Origin: Neobacillus sp. CF12
Lineage (GTDB): Bacteria > Bacillota > Bacilli > Bacillales > Cytobacillaceae
NCBI RefSeq assembly: GCF_030348765.1
Contig: NZ_JAUCEU010000007.1
Location: forward strand, 3,158,501 to 3,222,500
Direction: 5' to 3'
Length of the DNA stretch: 64,000 bases
Part shown: piece after piece, positions 1-8,193 of the stretch
Position numbering within the stretch: position 1 is the first letter of the stretch
Layout: the number at the start of each line of letters is the position of its first letter
Translations under genes and position numbers: made by a program
Notes under the pieces: model-generated
What the model saw: the letters and a program-made list of their open reading frames with translations, nothing else
What the model was told of the DNA's origin: nothing
The model's database searches: none

Positions 1-304
1 TAAACTTTTTTAATCTGTTTTCCCAGAATTCTAAGGCACCTTTAGGAACAACATATGAAGTTACACCTACTTGACCGTCACCAATCGTTCCTTGACGTGC
101 TCCTGCCCAAGGGAAGAATGTGATGATGGTTCCAGGTTTTCCTCCTTCATCGCCGAAATAAAGGTGATATGTGCCAGGATCATCAAAGTTTACCGTTTGT
201 TTCACTAGCCGTAATCCTAAAACACCTGCATAAAAATCAACATTCTCCTGTGGATGACCTACAATAGCAGTAATATGATGAATACCCATCGTTCTCTTGC
301 TCAT
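1..304 (-). CDS. Ring-cleaving dioxygenase, VOC family (MhqO-like), 3' part outside window
   Basis: Only the first 101 codons are inside the window. The protein begins MSKRTMGIHHITAIVGHPQE, the typical N-terminus of VOC-superfamily ring-cleaving dioxygenases (MhqA/MhqE/MhqO type). The HHIT motif supplies the first metal-ligand histidine, followed by an FYAGVLGLRLVKQTVNFDDP stretch. Family members open hydroquinone or catechol-like rings and are part of quinone detoxification in Bacillus. The start at 304 has a GGAGTG ribosome site eight bases upstream. The gene lies downstream of the MarR-family regulator at 499-921 on the same strand, with a candidate operator between them. The truncation is a window-edge effect. 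Assignment to the family is firm; the exact substrate is inferred from context. Confidence 0.85.
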   Translation of the reverse strand, partial: MSKRTMGIHHITAIVGHPQENVDFYAGVLGLRLVKQTVNFDDPGTYHLYFGDEGGKPGTIITFFPWAGARQGTIGDGQVGVTSYVVPKGALEFWENRLKKF

Positions 305-462
305 TTTGAGAACACTCCTTTTTAAATTATAATGTCTATTTTTCAATTAAATTATCGATAAATCCTTCAAGCAAAGATTCTTTAATTCAAGGTATTTTTA
401 GAATAAAAAGTATCCAATGCATATTTGTCCAAGTCCAATTAATGCAAAACACTTTTCCTAAT

Positions 463-480
463 TATCTCAGTTTCAAGATA
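463..480. promoter_or_regulatory. MhqR-like operator (ATCT-N8-AGAT)
   Basis: The sequence TATCTCAGTTTCAAGATA is an inverted repeat ATCT/AGAT with an 8-base spacer. From memory this resembles the MhqR box of Bacillus subtilis (TATCT-centred dyad). It lies between the dioxygenase start and the end of the MhqR-like gene, so it could control the dioxygenase separately. Binding is inferred. Confidence 0.45.
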
Positions 481-498
481 TTAGTTTAAAAAAATAAA

Positions 499-921
499 TT
501 ACACTCTCTTACGGACTTTATTAAAAAAGTGGATCATTAACTCTGAGTCATCCTCTGTTAAATCTTCAAAAAAAGAATCAACCATGTCCTGATACTTCGG
601 CATGATATTTTCCATCATGTCCATTCCTTCAGGCGTTAAGGTTATATGAATAACCCGCCTGTCTTCTTTGCAGTCATTTCGTTTTATGATTCCTTTTTGT
701 TCAAGCTTATCGATAACATACGTCATCGATCCGCTGGAGATCAGGATTCTAGTACCAATCTGCTGAATGGTTTGTTTCCCTTGATAAAAAAGCACCTCTA
801 AGACAGAAAACTCTGTAATACTTAATTTATTTTTAGACATTTCATCTCTTATTTTTTCCTGAATGGCTTTTGAAGTCTGCATTAGCAGCAAAAATGGCTG
901 GTTGGTACATTTCCTTTCCAC
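499..921 (-). CDS. mhqR: MarR-family repressor, MhqR-like
   Basis: About 140 residues with a MarR winged helix: LSITEFSVLEVL is the first helix region, QQIGTRILISSGSMTYVIDK the recognition helix, and the wing carries DRRVIHI. The recognition-helix phrase (xxGSxTYVxDKLEQKGxxxR) closely resembles B. subtilis MhqR, the repressor of quinone-responsive dioxygenases and azoreductases. The start is taken as GTG at 921 because GGAGG lies eight bases upstream; the GTG at 930 overlaps that site. The gene sits between a Spx paralogue and a ring-cleaving dioxygenase, which supports an electrophile-sensing role. A cysteine near the N-terminus (KCTNQ) could be a sensing thiol. That is a guess. Confidence 0.75.
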   Translation of the reverse strand: MERKCTNQPFLLLMQTSKAIQEKIRDEMSKNKLSITEFSVLEVLFYQGKQTIQQIGTRILISSGSMTYVIDKLEQKGIIKRNDCKEDRRVIHITLTPEGMDMMENIMPKYQDMVDSFFEDLTEDDSELMIHFFNKVRKRV

Positions 922-955
922 AAGTAACACCTCCTACTTATACCCTTATTTTCCT

Positions 956-1360
956 TTATTGAGCTTCTTCAATAAAGTTATCAACTTCATCAAATTGGAA
1001 TATACGCATTTTACGTGGCAGGAAGCTCCGTATCTCTTCTTCATTAAATCCTACTTGTAATCGTTTTTCATCAAGGATTAAAGGCTTTTTTAATAGCCCT
1101 GGATTTTCTTTAATAATGGTATACAATTCTCGAAGTGAAAGAGAGTCGATATCTATATTCAGCTTCTGGAAAGCTTTTGACTTAGTCGAGATAATCTCAT
1201 CCGTACCGTCTTCTGTGTAGCGAAGGATATTCTTTATCTCCTCTAATGAAAGCTTTTCAGAGAGGATATTTCTTTCTTTGTAAGGAATTTGATGTTCATC
1301 AAGCCACGCCTTTGCTCTTCGGCATGAAGTACAACTAGGTGATAGATATAAAGTTACCAT
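956..1360 (-). CDS. Spx paralogue (ArsC/Spx family transcriptional regulator)
   Basis: A 134-residue protein very similar in length and motifs to Spx (131 residues). It has the redox switch CTSC at residues 10-13, the [11 protein letters not shown] core containing the glycine that contacts the RNA polymerase alpha subunit, PGLLKKPLI in place of the RRPI anion-binding segment, and a [20 protein letters not shown]-terminal part. Spx proteins redirect RNA polymerase under disulfide stress. The start is ATG at 1360, with GGGAG eight bases upstream; an in-frame GTG at 1369 overlaps that site. It is the first gene of a probable three-gene operon with the MhqR-like repressor, 34 bases downstream, and the dioxygenase. 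It is probably a second Spx, because the genome's main spx gene usually has a different neighbourhood. Confidence 0.85.
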   Translation of the reverse strand: MVTLYLSPSCTSCRRAKAWLDEHQIPYKERNILSEKLSLEEIKNILRYTEDGTDEIISTKSKAFQKLNIDIDSLSLRELYTIIKENPGLLKKPLILDEKRLQVGFNEEEIRSFLPRKMRIFQFDEVDNFIEEAQ

Positions 1361-1407
1361 AATTAACACTCCCTTGATGTTTTTTCATTTCGATTCGGGC
1401 GTCCAAC

Positions 1408-1456
1408 TATCTTAAATCAAGTTATCTTTAAATTAAATATCTTGAATTAAGTATAT
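1408..1456 (-). promoter_or_regulatory. Promoter/operator region of the spx-mhqR operon
   Basis: This AT-rich segment contains three ATCTT starts. The best is TATCTTGAATTAAGTATA at 1438-1455, which has the same ATCT-N8-xxAT layout as the site at 463-480. A second partial copy starts at 1423. Tandem or overlapping half-sites upstream of the first gene suggest autoregulation by the MhqR-like repressor. Confidence 0.4.
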
Positions 1457-1509
1457 TTTTATTATATGCCATCTTTTTCTTTTGTCAACAGGTTTATTGC
1501 AACTATAAC

Positions 1510-1546
1510 CAAAAATAAAAAACACCCTCATCGAAAGACAAGGGTG
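1510..1546 (-). terminator. Rho-independent terminator after fsa
   Basis: CACCCT (1523-1528) pairs with AGGGTG (1541-1546). On the minus strand the stem is followed by a run of Us interrupted by one A. It sits 44 bases past the fsa stop codon. Confidence 0.8.
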
Positions 1547-1590
1547 CAAAAAGCTATTTATTAAGAAATTGTTATTTTCTCTTTTAAGAA

Positions 1591-2250
1591 TTAAACAGTC
1601 TTCCAGTCAGCAGCAAATTTCTCAAGACCTTGATCTGTTAATGGATGTTTAGATAATTGCTCAATCACCTTGAATGGAATCGTTGCGATATGAGCTCCAG
1701 CCAACGCTACACGAGTAACATGGTCAGGATGACGTACAGATGCAGCAATGATTTGTGAATCCAAGTTTTGAACTTGGAACATCTTTGCAATTTTTGCGAC
1801 TAATTCTACACCATCTTCGTTGATATCATCCAAACGACCTAAGAATGGTGAAACATACGTAGCACCTGCTCGTGCTGCAAGCAATGCTTGGTTAACACTA
1901 AAAATTAGGGTAACGTTCGTTTTTACACCTTTTTTCGTTAGATAACGGCAAGCCTCTAATCCATCTAAATTCATTGGCAGTTTAATGGTGATATTTTTAT
2001 CGCCACCGTTAATTTTAATCAATTCGTTTGCTTCCGCGATCATTTGTTCAGCTGTTAAAGCGTTAGGCGTTACTTCTGCAGAAACAGACTCAACCTCTGG
2101 TACCGCATTAAGGATTTCAGCAATACGGTCTTCGAATTTAACACCCTCTTTTGCAACTAAAGATGGGTTTGTTGTTACTCCTGATAACACGCCAATTTTA
2201 TAAGCTTTTTTGATTTCCTCTAGGTTTGCAGTATCAATAAAAAATTTCAT
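1591..2250 (-). CDS. fsa: Fructose-6-phosphate aldolase / transaldolase (TalC family)
   Basis: A 219-residue TIM-barrel enzyme of the small transaldolase/FSA family, which is about 212-220 residues. It begins [17 protein letters not shown] and has GVTTNPSL at 24-31. The Schiff-base lysine lies in ITIKLPMN (K90), followed by [20 protein letters not shown] and the conserved [10 protein letters not shown]. It transfers dihydroxyacetone units between sugar phosphates in the pentose phosphate pathway, or cleaves fructose 6-phosphate. The start has GGAGGA nine bases upstream. It appears to be monocistronic: a terminator follows and a 460-base gap precedes it. It lies next to two sugar-utilisation regions, which fits, but nothing ties it to their regulation. 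Confidence 0.93.
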   Translation of the reverse strand: MKFFIDTANLEEIKKAYKIGVLSGVTTNPSLVAKEGVKFEDRIAEILNAVPEVESVSAEVTPNALTAEQMIAEANELIKINGGDKNITIKLPMNLDGLEACRYLTKKGVKTNVTLIFSVNQALLAARAGATYVSPFLGRLDDINEDGVELVAKIAKMFQVQNLDSQIIAASVRHPDHVTRVALAGAHIATIPFKVIEQLSKHPLTDQGLEKFAADWKTV

Positions 2251-2713
2251 AATCTTTTTCCTCCAATTTTTAATAAAATAAATGATTTTACTAATACTTT
2301 CGACAGCATGTCCACCAAAACATTATGTAATGCTGTCACACTTTACTGTAAAGGTGTCTTCCTTAGAGAACGATAGCGTATTATTAAAGACATTGCAATG
2401 ACTGAAGTTGCCTTTTTGAGCATTAAAGTCTATCTACTTGTCGATTTTTCGTTACCTAAGGGAGCAGAACCCCTTTAATTTCTTTATAATTTAGATTATT
2501 CTAAAAAGCAATTTCAGTCAATTTTAATTACCTTGAATTTTTTTTGTATAACTGCTTTTTTTCATTCAATGAGTTTCATCTCAGGCAACAATAGCTTGAT
2601 CCCAATTGATATTTTGTCCATTGACAAAATATTAACTCCAATCAAGTTGGATTAGTAATTCTGTTGGAGTAAATCTTCTTGCCCGCGTTTCATTACTTCC
2701 TACCATTTTTTGT
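2251..2713. other. Intergenic region between fsa and the AraC-family gene
   Basis: No open reading frame with a ribosome site is visible. The part nearest 2250 must carry the fsa promoter. A weak stem, AAGGG (2458-2462) with CCCTT (2471-2475), may be a remnant terminator. The rest is AT-rich and gave no recognisable repeat or RNA motif. Confidence 0.5.
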
Positions 2714-3892
2714 TTATTCTACAGCCCCATCTCGATACTCCGAGGGAGTCCTGCCTGTTTCCTTTTTAAAAACTCTCGCAAAGTAGGAAGGATCATCATA
2801 ACCTATCGTCCAGGCAATTTCCTCAACGGATAGATTCTCTGTTTTTAACAAGTGTTTAGCTTGGTTTATGCGTAACATCTGCTGGTAAGCTGTTAAGGTA
2901 AACTTTGTTTCTTCTTTAAATTTTCGAGAGAGATGGCTGGGATGAGTAGATAGTTTTGCAGCCAATTCTTCTTTATTGATTTGCTTATTATAAAAACTGT
3001 GGATGTATTCAATCACTCGGCGGGTCAAGGTTGTGTATTTACTTAATGAGTTGGAAATGACTAAATCGCAATACTGCTCAATCATGCGATCTTCTAATTG
3101 ATGCAGAGTTTCCACCTGATTTGCATTTTCAATTTCATAAGCAAATTTCTCCGAGATCCGATGAATTATGATTGCAGGAACATCACTGTTTCTTGCTGAT
3201 GTCCGCAGTAGAGTATTTAGTATAATGGCAACATTTTTAAGTCTCCGCAACGGCTGATTTGGAAAACGCTCTGAAAAAGAAAACAGCATATTTTTAGAAT
3301 TAATGAGTTGCAGAGCCTTCTTTTTATCCCCACGTTCAACGGCATTCATAAAATCCTTTTCAGTCTTATACCTCAATTTAACTAGTTCTGCTTCTTCATC
3401 CACGTTGAAGTGGTCTTCCCTCCTACGATCATTACGGGTACTTTCATTAGAAACAATGACAATCGTGGTCATTTCCTGCTCGATTATGTTTGTAAACTGC
3501 TGAAGGACACTTCCATAGCTGCTAGCCTTTTCTGCAGTTAGTATATAGATTTTATCGCACATCAGCTTTAAATCTTCACTTTGTGTACTCGAGAGATGAT
3601 AGTCCCTTGATAACCGGTATAGATTCGGTGTCTTATCAAAATATGGACCGATGATAATGGTGCAGGCTTCCTCCTCTTTGCTGAAGGAATAGCCAAAATA
3701 GTGTAAGTCCCATTCATTTATATAGGAGAAAAGTTGTCTTGTTTGTTTCATATTGTCATACAAAGTTAAAACATCTCTCTCCCCTGAACCTGGCATAAAA
3801 GCAGGGATAGAATTTATTTCATGATGGTAAATAAGCTCCCTCTTTTGATTGAATACATACGTATTTAAATTGGTTATATGCTGAATTTTCAT
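2714..3892 (-). CDS. AraC-family transcriptional regulator of the adjacent PTS gene
   Basis: 392 residues. The C-terminal 100 residues are a double helix-turn-helix AraC domain: INKEELAAKLSTHPSHLSRKFKEET, then LSVEEIAWTIGYDDPSYFAR and VFKKETGRTPSEYR. The N-terminal 280 residues have no family I can name. They may be a ligand- or PTS-responsive sensor of the kind found in long AraC regulators of Bacilli and Clostridia. The gene is divergent from the PTS IIC-IIA gene at 4153, with a shared 260-base promoter region, so it most likely controls that gene. The start at 3892 is the first ATG and the ribosome site is not strong. Confidence 0.8.
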   Translation of the reverse strand: MKIQHITNLNTYVFNQKRELIYHHEINSIPAFMPGSGERDVLTLYDNMKQTRQLFSYINEWDLHYFGYSFSKEEEACTIIIGPYFDKTPNLYRLSRDYHLSSTQSEDLKLMCDKIYILTAEKASSYGSVLQQFTNIIEQEMTTIVIVSNESTRNDRRREDHFNVDEEAELVKLRYKTEKDFMNAVERGDKKKALQLINSKNMLFSFSERFPNQPLRRLKNVAIILNTLLRTSARNSDVPAIIIHRISEKFAYEIENANQVETLHQLEDRMIEQYCDLVISNSLSKYTTLTRRVIEYIHSFYNKQINKEELAAKLSTHPSHLSRKFKEETKFTLTAYQQMLRINQAKHLLKTENLSVEEIAWTIGYDDPSYFARVFKKETGRTPSEYRDGAVE

Positions 3893-4069
3893 AGCCGTTG
3901 AGATAATTTTTGATGGTTCCAGGTTACTTCCTCCAATTGGACTGCAGTAAAATATAAATTGATATTTTATCCTGATATTATCAAATAAATCCTAATGGAT
4001 AACGATTGAAATCATTATACTAGTAATACGTTAGCACTTTCAATTTCAAGAAATTTTAAGAAGAGAAAA

Positions 4070-4083
4070 TGAAAGCGGTAAAA
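4070..4083 (+). promoter_or_regulatory. CcpA cre-like site upstream of the PTS gene
   Basis: TGAAAGCGGTAAAA matches the cre consensus TGWAANCGNTNWCA at all but the penultimate position. It lies 70 bases upstream of the PTS start, in the divergent region shared with the AraC-type regulator (3893-4152). It predicts catabolite control. Confidence 0.45.
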
Positions 4084-4152
4084 ATATTAATAAGAGATAG
4101 TAATAGAAGAAAATTAAGCAAAAGATATAGGATATAGGAGTGTGGAACAACT

Positions 4153-5751
4153 ATGAGTAATCACAAACAAGACCATACAAATTTACCTAATGAGAAAAAA
4201 GAAACGAAATTGGCCAAAGTGTTAGGGGTCATCTCAGGAAGTTTTGCCCCTATAATCGGCGTACTTGCCGGTGCTGGACTTTTAAAAGCAATGTTATCGG
4301 TTTTAACCACATTAGGTTGGCTGCCAAACGAAAGCGGCGCCTATATCATTTTATCAGCTGCCGGAGATGCCGTTTTTCACTTCTTGCCATTATTTCTCGG
4401 TATATCCATTGCCCTTAAACTGGGTGCCAACGGTTATGTCGGCGGGGTAATTGGTGCAGCCATTCTGACTCCTGAAATTATGCACCTAGTTGAAAACGAT
4501 GTGAAGTCCATTGACTTCTTAGGCCTTCCAGTTTTATTAGCAGATTATTCTTCCACTGTTTTTCCCATCTTTATTGCCATGTTTGTTTATGCAGGTTTAG
4601 ATAGATTTTTAAAGAAAGTCATTTATAAAGATATCCAAATGTTTATCAACCCTATGATTTCATTAATCATTCTCGTCCCATTAACGCTGCTGGTGTTTGG
4701 TCCTATCGGAACTCTACTGGGAGAAGGTTTAGGTTCCGTGATCAATTTCCTAAGCGACAAAAGCGGTCTTTTAGCAGGGGCAGTATTAGGTGCTTCTTGG
4801 ACTTTCCTGACTATCATGGGATTGCATTGGACGATAATTCCACTTGCCATCGTAAATCTCGCGACTGGTCCAGATCCTATTATTGCTATGGCCGCCGCAG
4901 CACCATTTGCTCAAATTGGAATAGGGATCGCGGTTTTTCTGAAAACCCGTGATAAAGATTTAAAGGCTTTAGCTGCAAGTGGAATCTTACCTGGTGCTTT
5001 GGCTGGGACCACCGAGGCAATTAACTATGGAATCATCCTTCGGTATCGAAAAACAATGGTCTATGTAATCATTGCTGCTGGAATTGGCGGCGCAATCAAC
5101 GGAAGCCTTGGCATTGTTATGAATGATTTTGTCCTTCCAAGTGTGCTTGCCATTCCAGCATTTACACCCATTTTAGGGTATCTAATTGGGATCGGCGTTG
5201 CTTTTGCGATAGGATTTCTTTTGACGTACCTCCTTGGATATGAAGGAAAAACCTCAAAAGTGAATGATGGTTTTACTCAAAATATTTTTGGTGTGAAGCC
5301 AGAAACCATTAAAAGTCCATTACACGGTAAAGTTGTTCCATTAAGTGCTATCCACGATCCATTATTTGCGACTGAAACCGTAGGTAAAGGGATTGCCATT
5401 GAACCGGAAGCAGGTAAGATTTATTCACCTGTTGATGGTGTGATTACAACACAATTTCCTTCAGGACATGCAGTTGGCATAACATCTGAAGATGGAGCCG
5501 AAGTATTAATATATATTGGCCTTAATACGGTAAAACTAAAAGGAAAATACTTTACACCTCATGTGAAACAAGGCGACCATGTCAAGCAAGGAGACCTGCT
5601 GATTGAATTTGAAATGGACCGAATAAAAGCAGAGGGCTACGAAACAACCACATTGGTGGTTATTACAAACACAGATCAATATATTGATGTTAAAGCCATT
5701 ACTAGCGAATCAATAAAACAAAATGAACAGTTATTAAAACTAACAGTTTAA
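4153..5751 (+). CDS. PTS sugar permease, IIC-IIA fusion lacking IIB and the phospho-histidine
   Basis: 532 residues. Residues 1 to about 375 form a glucose-superfamily IIC membrane domain of the sucrose/beta-glucoside type: about ten hydrophobic helices, GLHWTIIPLAIVN, and an AGTTEAINYG version of the usual GxTEPxxxG sugar site. Residues of about 390-532 are a IIA-Glc domain. The usual N-terminal IIB domain with its phospho-cysteine is absent. In the IIA domain, H439 (SGHAVG) corresponds to the accessory histidine of E. coli IIA-Glc. The phospho-acceptor position, normally FVHFG or LIHIG, reads LIYIG with Y454 encoded by TAT. By family rules this IIA cannot carry phosphate. The protein may therefore be an uncoupled permease, a sensor, or a decayed transporter. 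It is preceded by a cre-like site and a divergent AraC regulator, and neighbours a GH32 fructosidase. Confidence 0.85.
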   Translation: MSNHKQDHTNLPNEKKETKLAKVLGVISGSFAPIIGVLAGAGLLKAMLSVLTTLGWLPNESGAYIILSAAGDAVFHFLPLFLGISIALKLGANGYVGGVIGAAILTPEIMHLVENDVKSIDFLGLPVLLADYSSTVFPIFIAMFVYAGLDRFLKKVIYKDIQMFINPMISLIILVPLTLLVFGPIGTLLGEGLGSVINFLSDKSGLLAGAVLGASWTFLTIMGLHWTIIPLAIVNLATGPDPIIAMAAAAPFAQIGIGIAVFLKTRDKDLKALAASGILPGALAGTTEAINYGIILRYRKTMVYVIIAAGIGGAINGSLGIVMNDFVLPSVLAIPAFTPILGYLIGIGVAFAIGFLLTYLLGYEGKTSKVNDGFTQNIFGVKPETIKSPLHGKVVPLSAIHDPLFATETVGKGIAIEPEAGKIYSPVDGVITTQFPSGHAVGITSEDGAEVLIYIGLNTVKLKGKYFTPHVKQGDHVKQGDLLIEFEMDRIKAEGYETTTLVVITNTDQYIDVKAITSESIKQNEQLLKLTV

Positions 5752-5763
5752 TCTAACTATTAG

Positions 5764-5795
5764 AGGATTGTCCAAAATTAGGCCAATCCTTTTGA
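5764..5795 (+). terminator. Terminator of the PTS gene
   Basis: AGGATTG (5764-5770) pairs with CAATCCT (5784-5790), followed by TTTT. A closely similar hairpin follows the PTS stump at 15812-16042. Confidence 0.8.
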
Positions 5796-5834
5796 TTTAC
5801 TTTCATTCTTTGTCTAGGAAAGCATTATAAATAT

Positions 5835-5852
5835 TAAACAAACGTTTGATTG
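5835..5852. repeat. Single degenerate copy of the CAAACGTTTGATT palindrome
   Basis: TAAACAAACGTTTGATTG shares the 13-base core CAAACGTTTGATT with the palindromic repeat seen at 16491, 23367, 36071, 36530 and 62374. It lies between the PTS terminator and the fructosidase terminator. Confidence 0.5.
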
Positions 5853-5904
5853 TAAGCGTCAAATAGCCCCGACCTCTTAAAAGGTGGGGGCTATTTGATG
5901 CTTA
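5853..5904 (-). terminator. Long hairpin terminator after the GH32 gene
   Basis: TAAGC-TCAAATAGCCCC pairs with GGGGCTATTTGA-GCTTA, with an inner ACCT/AGGT stem. This is nearly perfect over more than 20 base pairs. It begins just past the GH32 stop at 5911 and is unusually long for a simple terminator. Confidence 0.75.
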
Positions 5905-5910
5905 CGTTTA

Positions 5911-7347
5911 TTAAGAACTAAACAACTCATAACGAACTGCTTTTATTTGGGCTCCTTTTCCTGAAAGGACAATGCTTGTTCCTTTTTCTTTTTCATATGC
6001 CGTAAATGTTGCGACCTTTTCTCCCTTATTCACAAAGATTTCAACTGAATGAAGATCCACATAAAATTCTAATGTGTTTTCTTTATTATGGTTAAAACAG
6101 TCACGTATGGTAATTGGTTCACTATCTCCATAATCAGAAGTAATCACAACAGAATTGGATGATGGATTCACACTCACGCGTGTTGCTTTTATTTCTTCCT
6201 TATTTAATTCAACAACAAATGATTCACTCTTAGATAATATAGATAGAGATAAATATCCTGTTCTTCCGCTTTCAATGTACAAGTCCTCATTTAATGAAAC
6301 ATGTTCATGAACAGCAATAGGTTTGAAATACTCGTCATGGCTAATATAAGCTTGTTGAATCAATGTGTTGTTTTTGATGTGTAACTTTCTTGGTAAACTC
6401 ATCATGCCGTTATAGCCATACTCTTTTGGTGGTATTGCTTTTGTCCAACGATGCATCCATCCAATTAAAAGTTTCTCTCCGTTTTGACCGTCTGTTGTTT
6501 GTGGTGCGTAAAACGTTGCATAATCTAGTAAGCCCTTTGCCTCAGGAGTGAATGCACCGTTTTCAAAATCCATGTGTCCAATCACATAAGATGTCTTTTT
6601 CTCTACTTCTCCGTCAAATTCAGGGTCGCATGGCATTTCTGAGAAAATTAGCACATCTTTTCCGTCTAAGTGGAAGAGATCTGGACATTCTAGTAACGTA
6701 TTTTCTTCAAATGGCATTTGAAAAATAGAAGAATGAAAGCTCCACTCAAGTAAATCTTTTGATTGGAACATGATGATTTCACCACGACGTTTCGCGTTTC
6801 TTACCGCTAATACACAGTAGTATACCCCGTTACGCTCTAACACTTTAGGGTCTCTGAAATCACAAATGAGATACCCTTCTGGCAGTTCTTTTTCGCCAAT
6901 CACGGGATTTAATTTAGATTTCTCGAAATGGATACCATCCTCTGAAACTGCAACACACTGACGTTCAGCAATTTGTGATTCATCTTTATCGAACCCTAAG
7001 TTTGGATCAATATGACCTGTATATATGAGATAGAGTTTCCCATCCTTTTCAATCGCACTTCCAGAAAAACATCCGTTTGCATCATAAGCTTTGTCATTGG
7101 CCATCGCTACAGGAAGGTACTCCCAATTGACAAAATCATTTGTTGTTGCATGACCCCAATGCATGTCATTCCATACAATGTCATACGGGTAATACTGATA
7201 AAAGAGCTGGTATTTCCCTTTGTAGAATGAAAAACCATTTGGGTCATTGATCCATCCGATTTCTGGTGAAAAGTGAAAAAGGGGTCGGTTATTGGTTTTA
7301 TGTTTGTTTTCTTTGATATAGTCGTTTGCTTTTTGTAGTCGATTCAT
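5911..7347 (-). CDS. Glycoside hydrolase family 32 (sucrose-6-phosphate hydrolase / fructosidase)
   Basis: 478 residues, the length of intracellular GH32 enzymes such as SacA/ScrB. The three catalytic blocks are present: WINDPNG with nucleophile D35, FRDPKV (165-167) with the transition-state stabiliser, and LECPDLF with acid/base E220. A C-terminal beta-sandwich follows, and there is no signal peptide. It releases fructose from sucrose, sucrose 6-phosphate or short fructans. It is the last gene of an operon with a CUT1 ABC importer, starting 12 bases after the permease. That position suggests the natural substrate arrives unphosphorylated, so fructo-oligosaccharide hydrolysis is at least as likely as sucrose-6-phosphate hydrolysis. 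Substrate is inferred. Confidence 0.92.
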   Translation of the reverse strand: MNRLQKANDYIKENKHKTNNRPLFHFSPEIGWINDPNGFSFYKGKYQLFYQYYPYDIVWNDMHWGHATTNDFVNWEYLPVAMANDKAYDANGCFSGSAIEKDGKLYLIYTGHIDPNLGFDKDESQIAERQCVAVSEDGIHFEKSKLNPVIGEKELPEGYLICDFRDPKVLERNGVYYCVLAVRNAKRRGEIIMFQSKDLLEWSFHSSIFQMPFEENTLLECPDLFHLDGKDVLIFSEMPCDPEFDGEVEKKTSYVIGHMDFENGAFTPEAKGLLDYATFYAPQTTDGQNGEKLLIGWMHRWTKAIPPKEYGYNGMMSLPRKLHIKNNTLIQQAYISHDEYFKPIAVHEHVSLNEDLYIESGRTGYLSLSILSKSESFVVELNKEEIKATRVSVNPSSNSVVITSDYGDSEPITIRDCFNHNKENTLEFYVDLHSVEIFVNKGEKVATFTAYEKEKGTSIVLSGKGAQIKAVRYELFSS

Positions 7348-7359
7348 AGGGCACCTCTT

Positions 7360-8193
7360 TTATTTAATTCCACTTTGCATGGAACCTTCCACAATGTATT
7401 TTTGGAAAATGATATAAAGTATAACGATTGGAATTGTTACGATTGTTAATGCTGCCATCATGTGACTTGTGAAAATGTTATACGTGTCTGCAAAAACCGC
7501 ATTAAGGGCAACTTGAATTGGCATTAAATCTGCGTTTGATAACGCCATAACCGGCCATAGAAAATCGTTCCACGATGCTAAGAATGTTAATATTCCAACT
7601 GTAATATACATATTTAAGCTTGACGGCATAACGATTCGGAAGAAACATCCGACTTCACTTAGTCCATCGATTTTTCCTGATTCTATCAATTCACCAGGGA
7701 AGGATAAGAAATGTTGTCTGAATAAGAAAATGTTCATCACATTGATGATAAATGGCAGCAAATAACCTGGAATACTGTTGATTAATTCCATTTCATTTAC
7801 CACTAAAAACAAGGGAAGAATGGTCGCTTCAATTGGTACAATCATAAGAGCGATAATAAAAATTAAAATCCAATCTTTAAATGGAAATTTAAATCTTGCT
7901 AGAGCATATCCTGCCAATGAATTGATGGTTAATCCTACAACCACTGTAACGGATGCATAAATCAAACTATTTCCAACGTTTTTAAAGATGTTATAAAAAC
8001 CTAATAACTCCACATAAGAATCTAACGAAAGATCCGATAATCTTGGAACAAAGGCAAAGATTGTATCAATATCTTTGTAAATCACTTCATCGATTTTAAA
8101 TGAAGAAAGAATCATCCAAATAAGAGGAAGTAAAAATTGGAATGCCACAAGAGAGGCCAAGATATAAAACAAGGTTTTCTTTACAATTTTCAT
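7360..8193 (-). CDS. ABC sugar transporter permease (MalG/LacG type, CUT1)
   Basis: 277 residues with six predicted membrane helices. The EAA loop appears as ESGKIDGLSEVGCFFRIVMP, the contact site for the ATPase. The C-terminus ends QKYIVEGSMQSGIK, typical of the second CUT1 permease. It overlaps the upstream permease by four bases (ATGA), indicating translational coupling. With 8190-9131 it forms the membrane channel for the sugar bound by the lipoprotein at 9203-10582. No ATPase gene is in the operon, so a shared MsmK/MsmX-type ATPase is presumed. Confidence 0.93.
   Translation of the reverse strand: MKIVKKTLFYILASLVAFQFLLPLIWMILSSFKIDEVIYKDIDTIFAFVPRLSDLSLDSYVELLGFYNIFKNVGNSLIYASVTVVVGLTINSLAGYALARFKFPFKDWILIFIIALMIVPIEATILPLFLVVNEMELINSIPGYLLPFIINVMNIFLFRQHFLSFPGELIESGKIDGLSEVGCFFRIVMPSSLNMYITVGILTFLASWNDFLWPVMALSNADLMPIQVALNAVFADTYNIFTSHMMAALTIVTIPIVILYIIFQKYIVEGSMQSGIK

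Noticed and set aside
863..1060. Plus-strand frame opposite the MarR and Spx genes
   Set aside because: It is antisense to well-supported genes with their own ribosome sites and conserved motifs.
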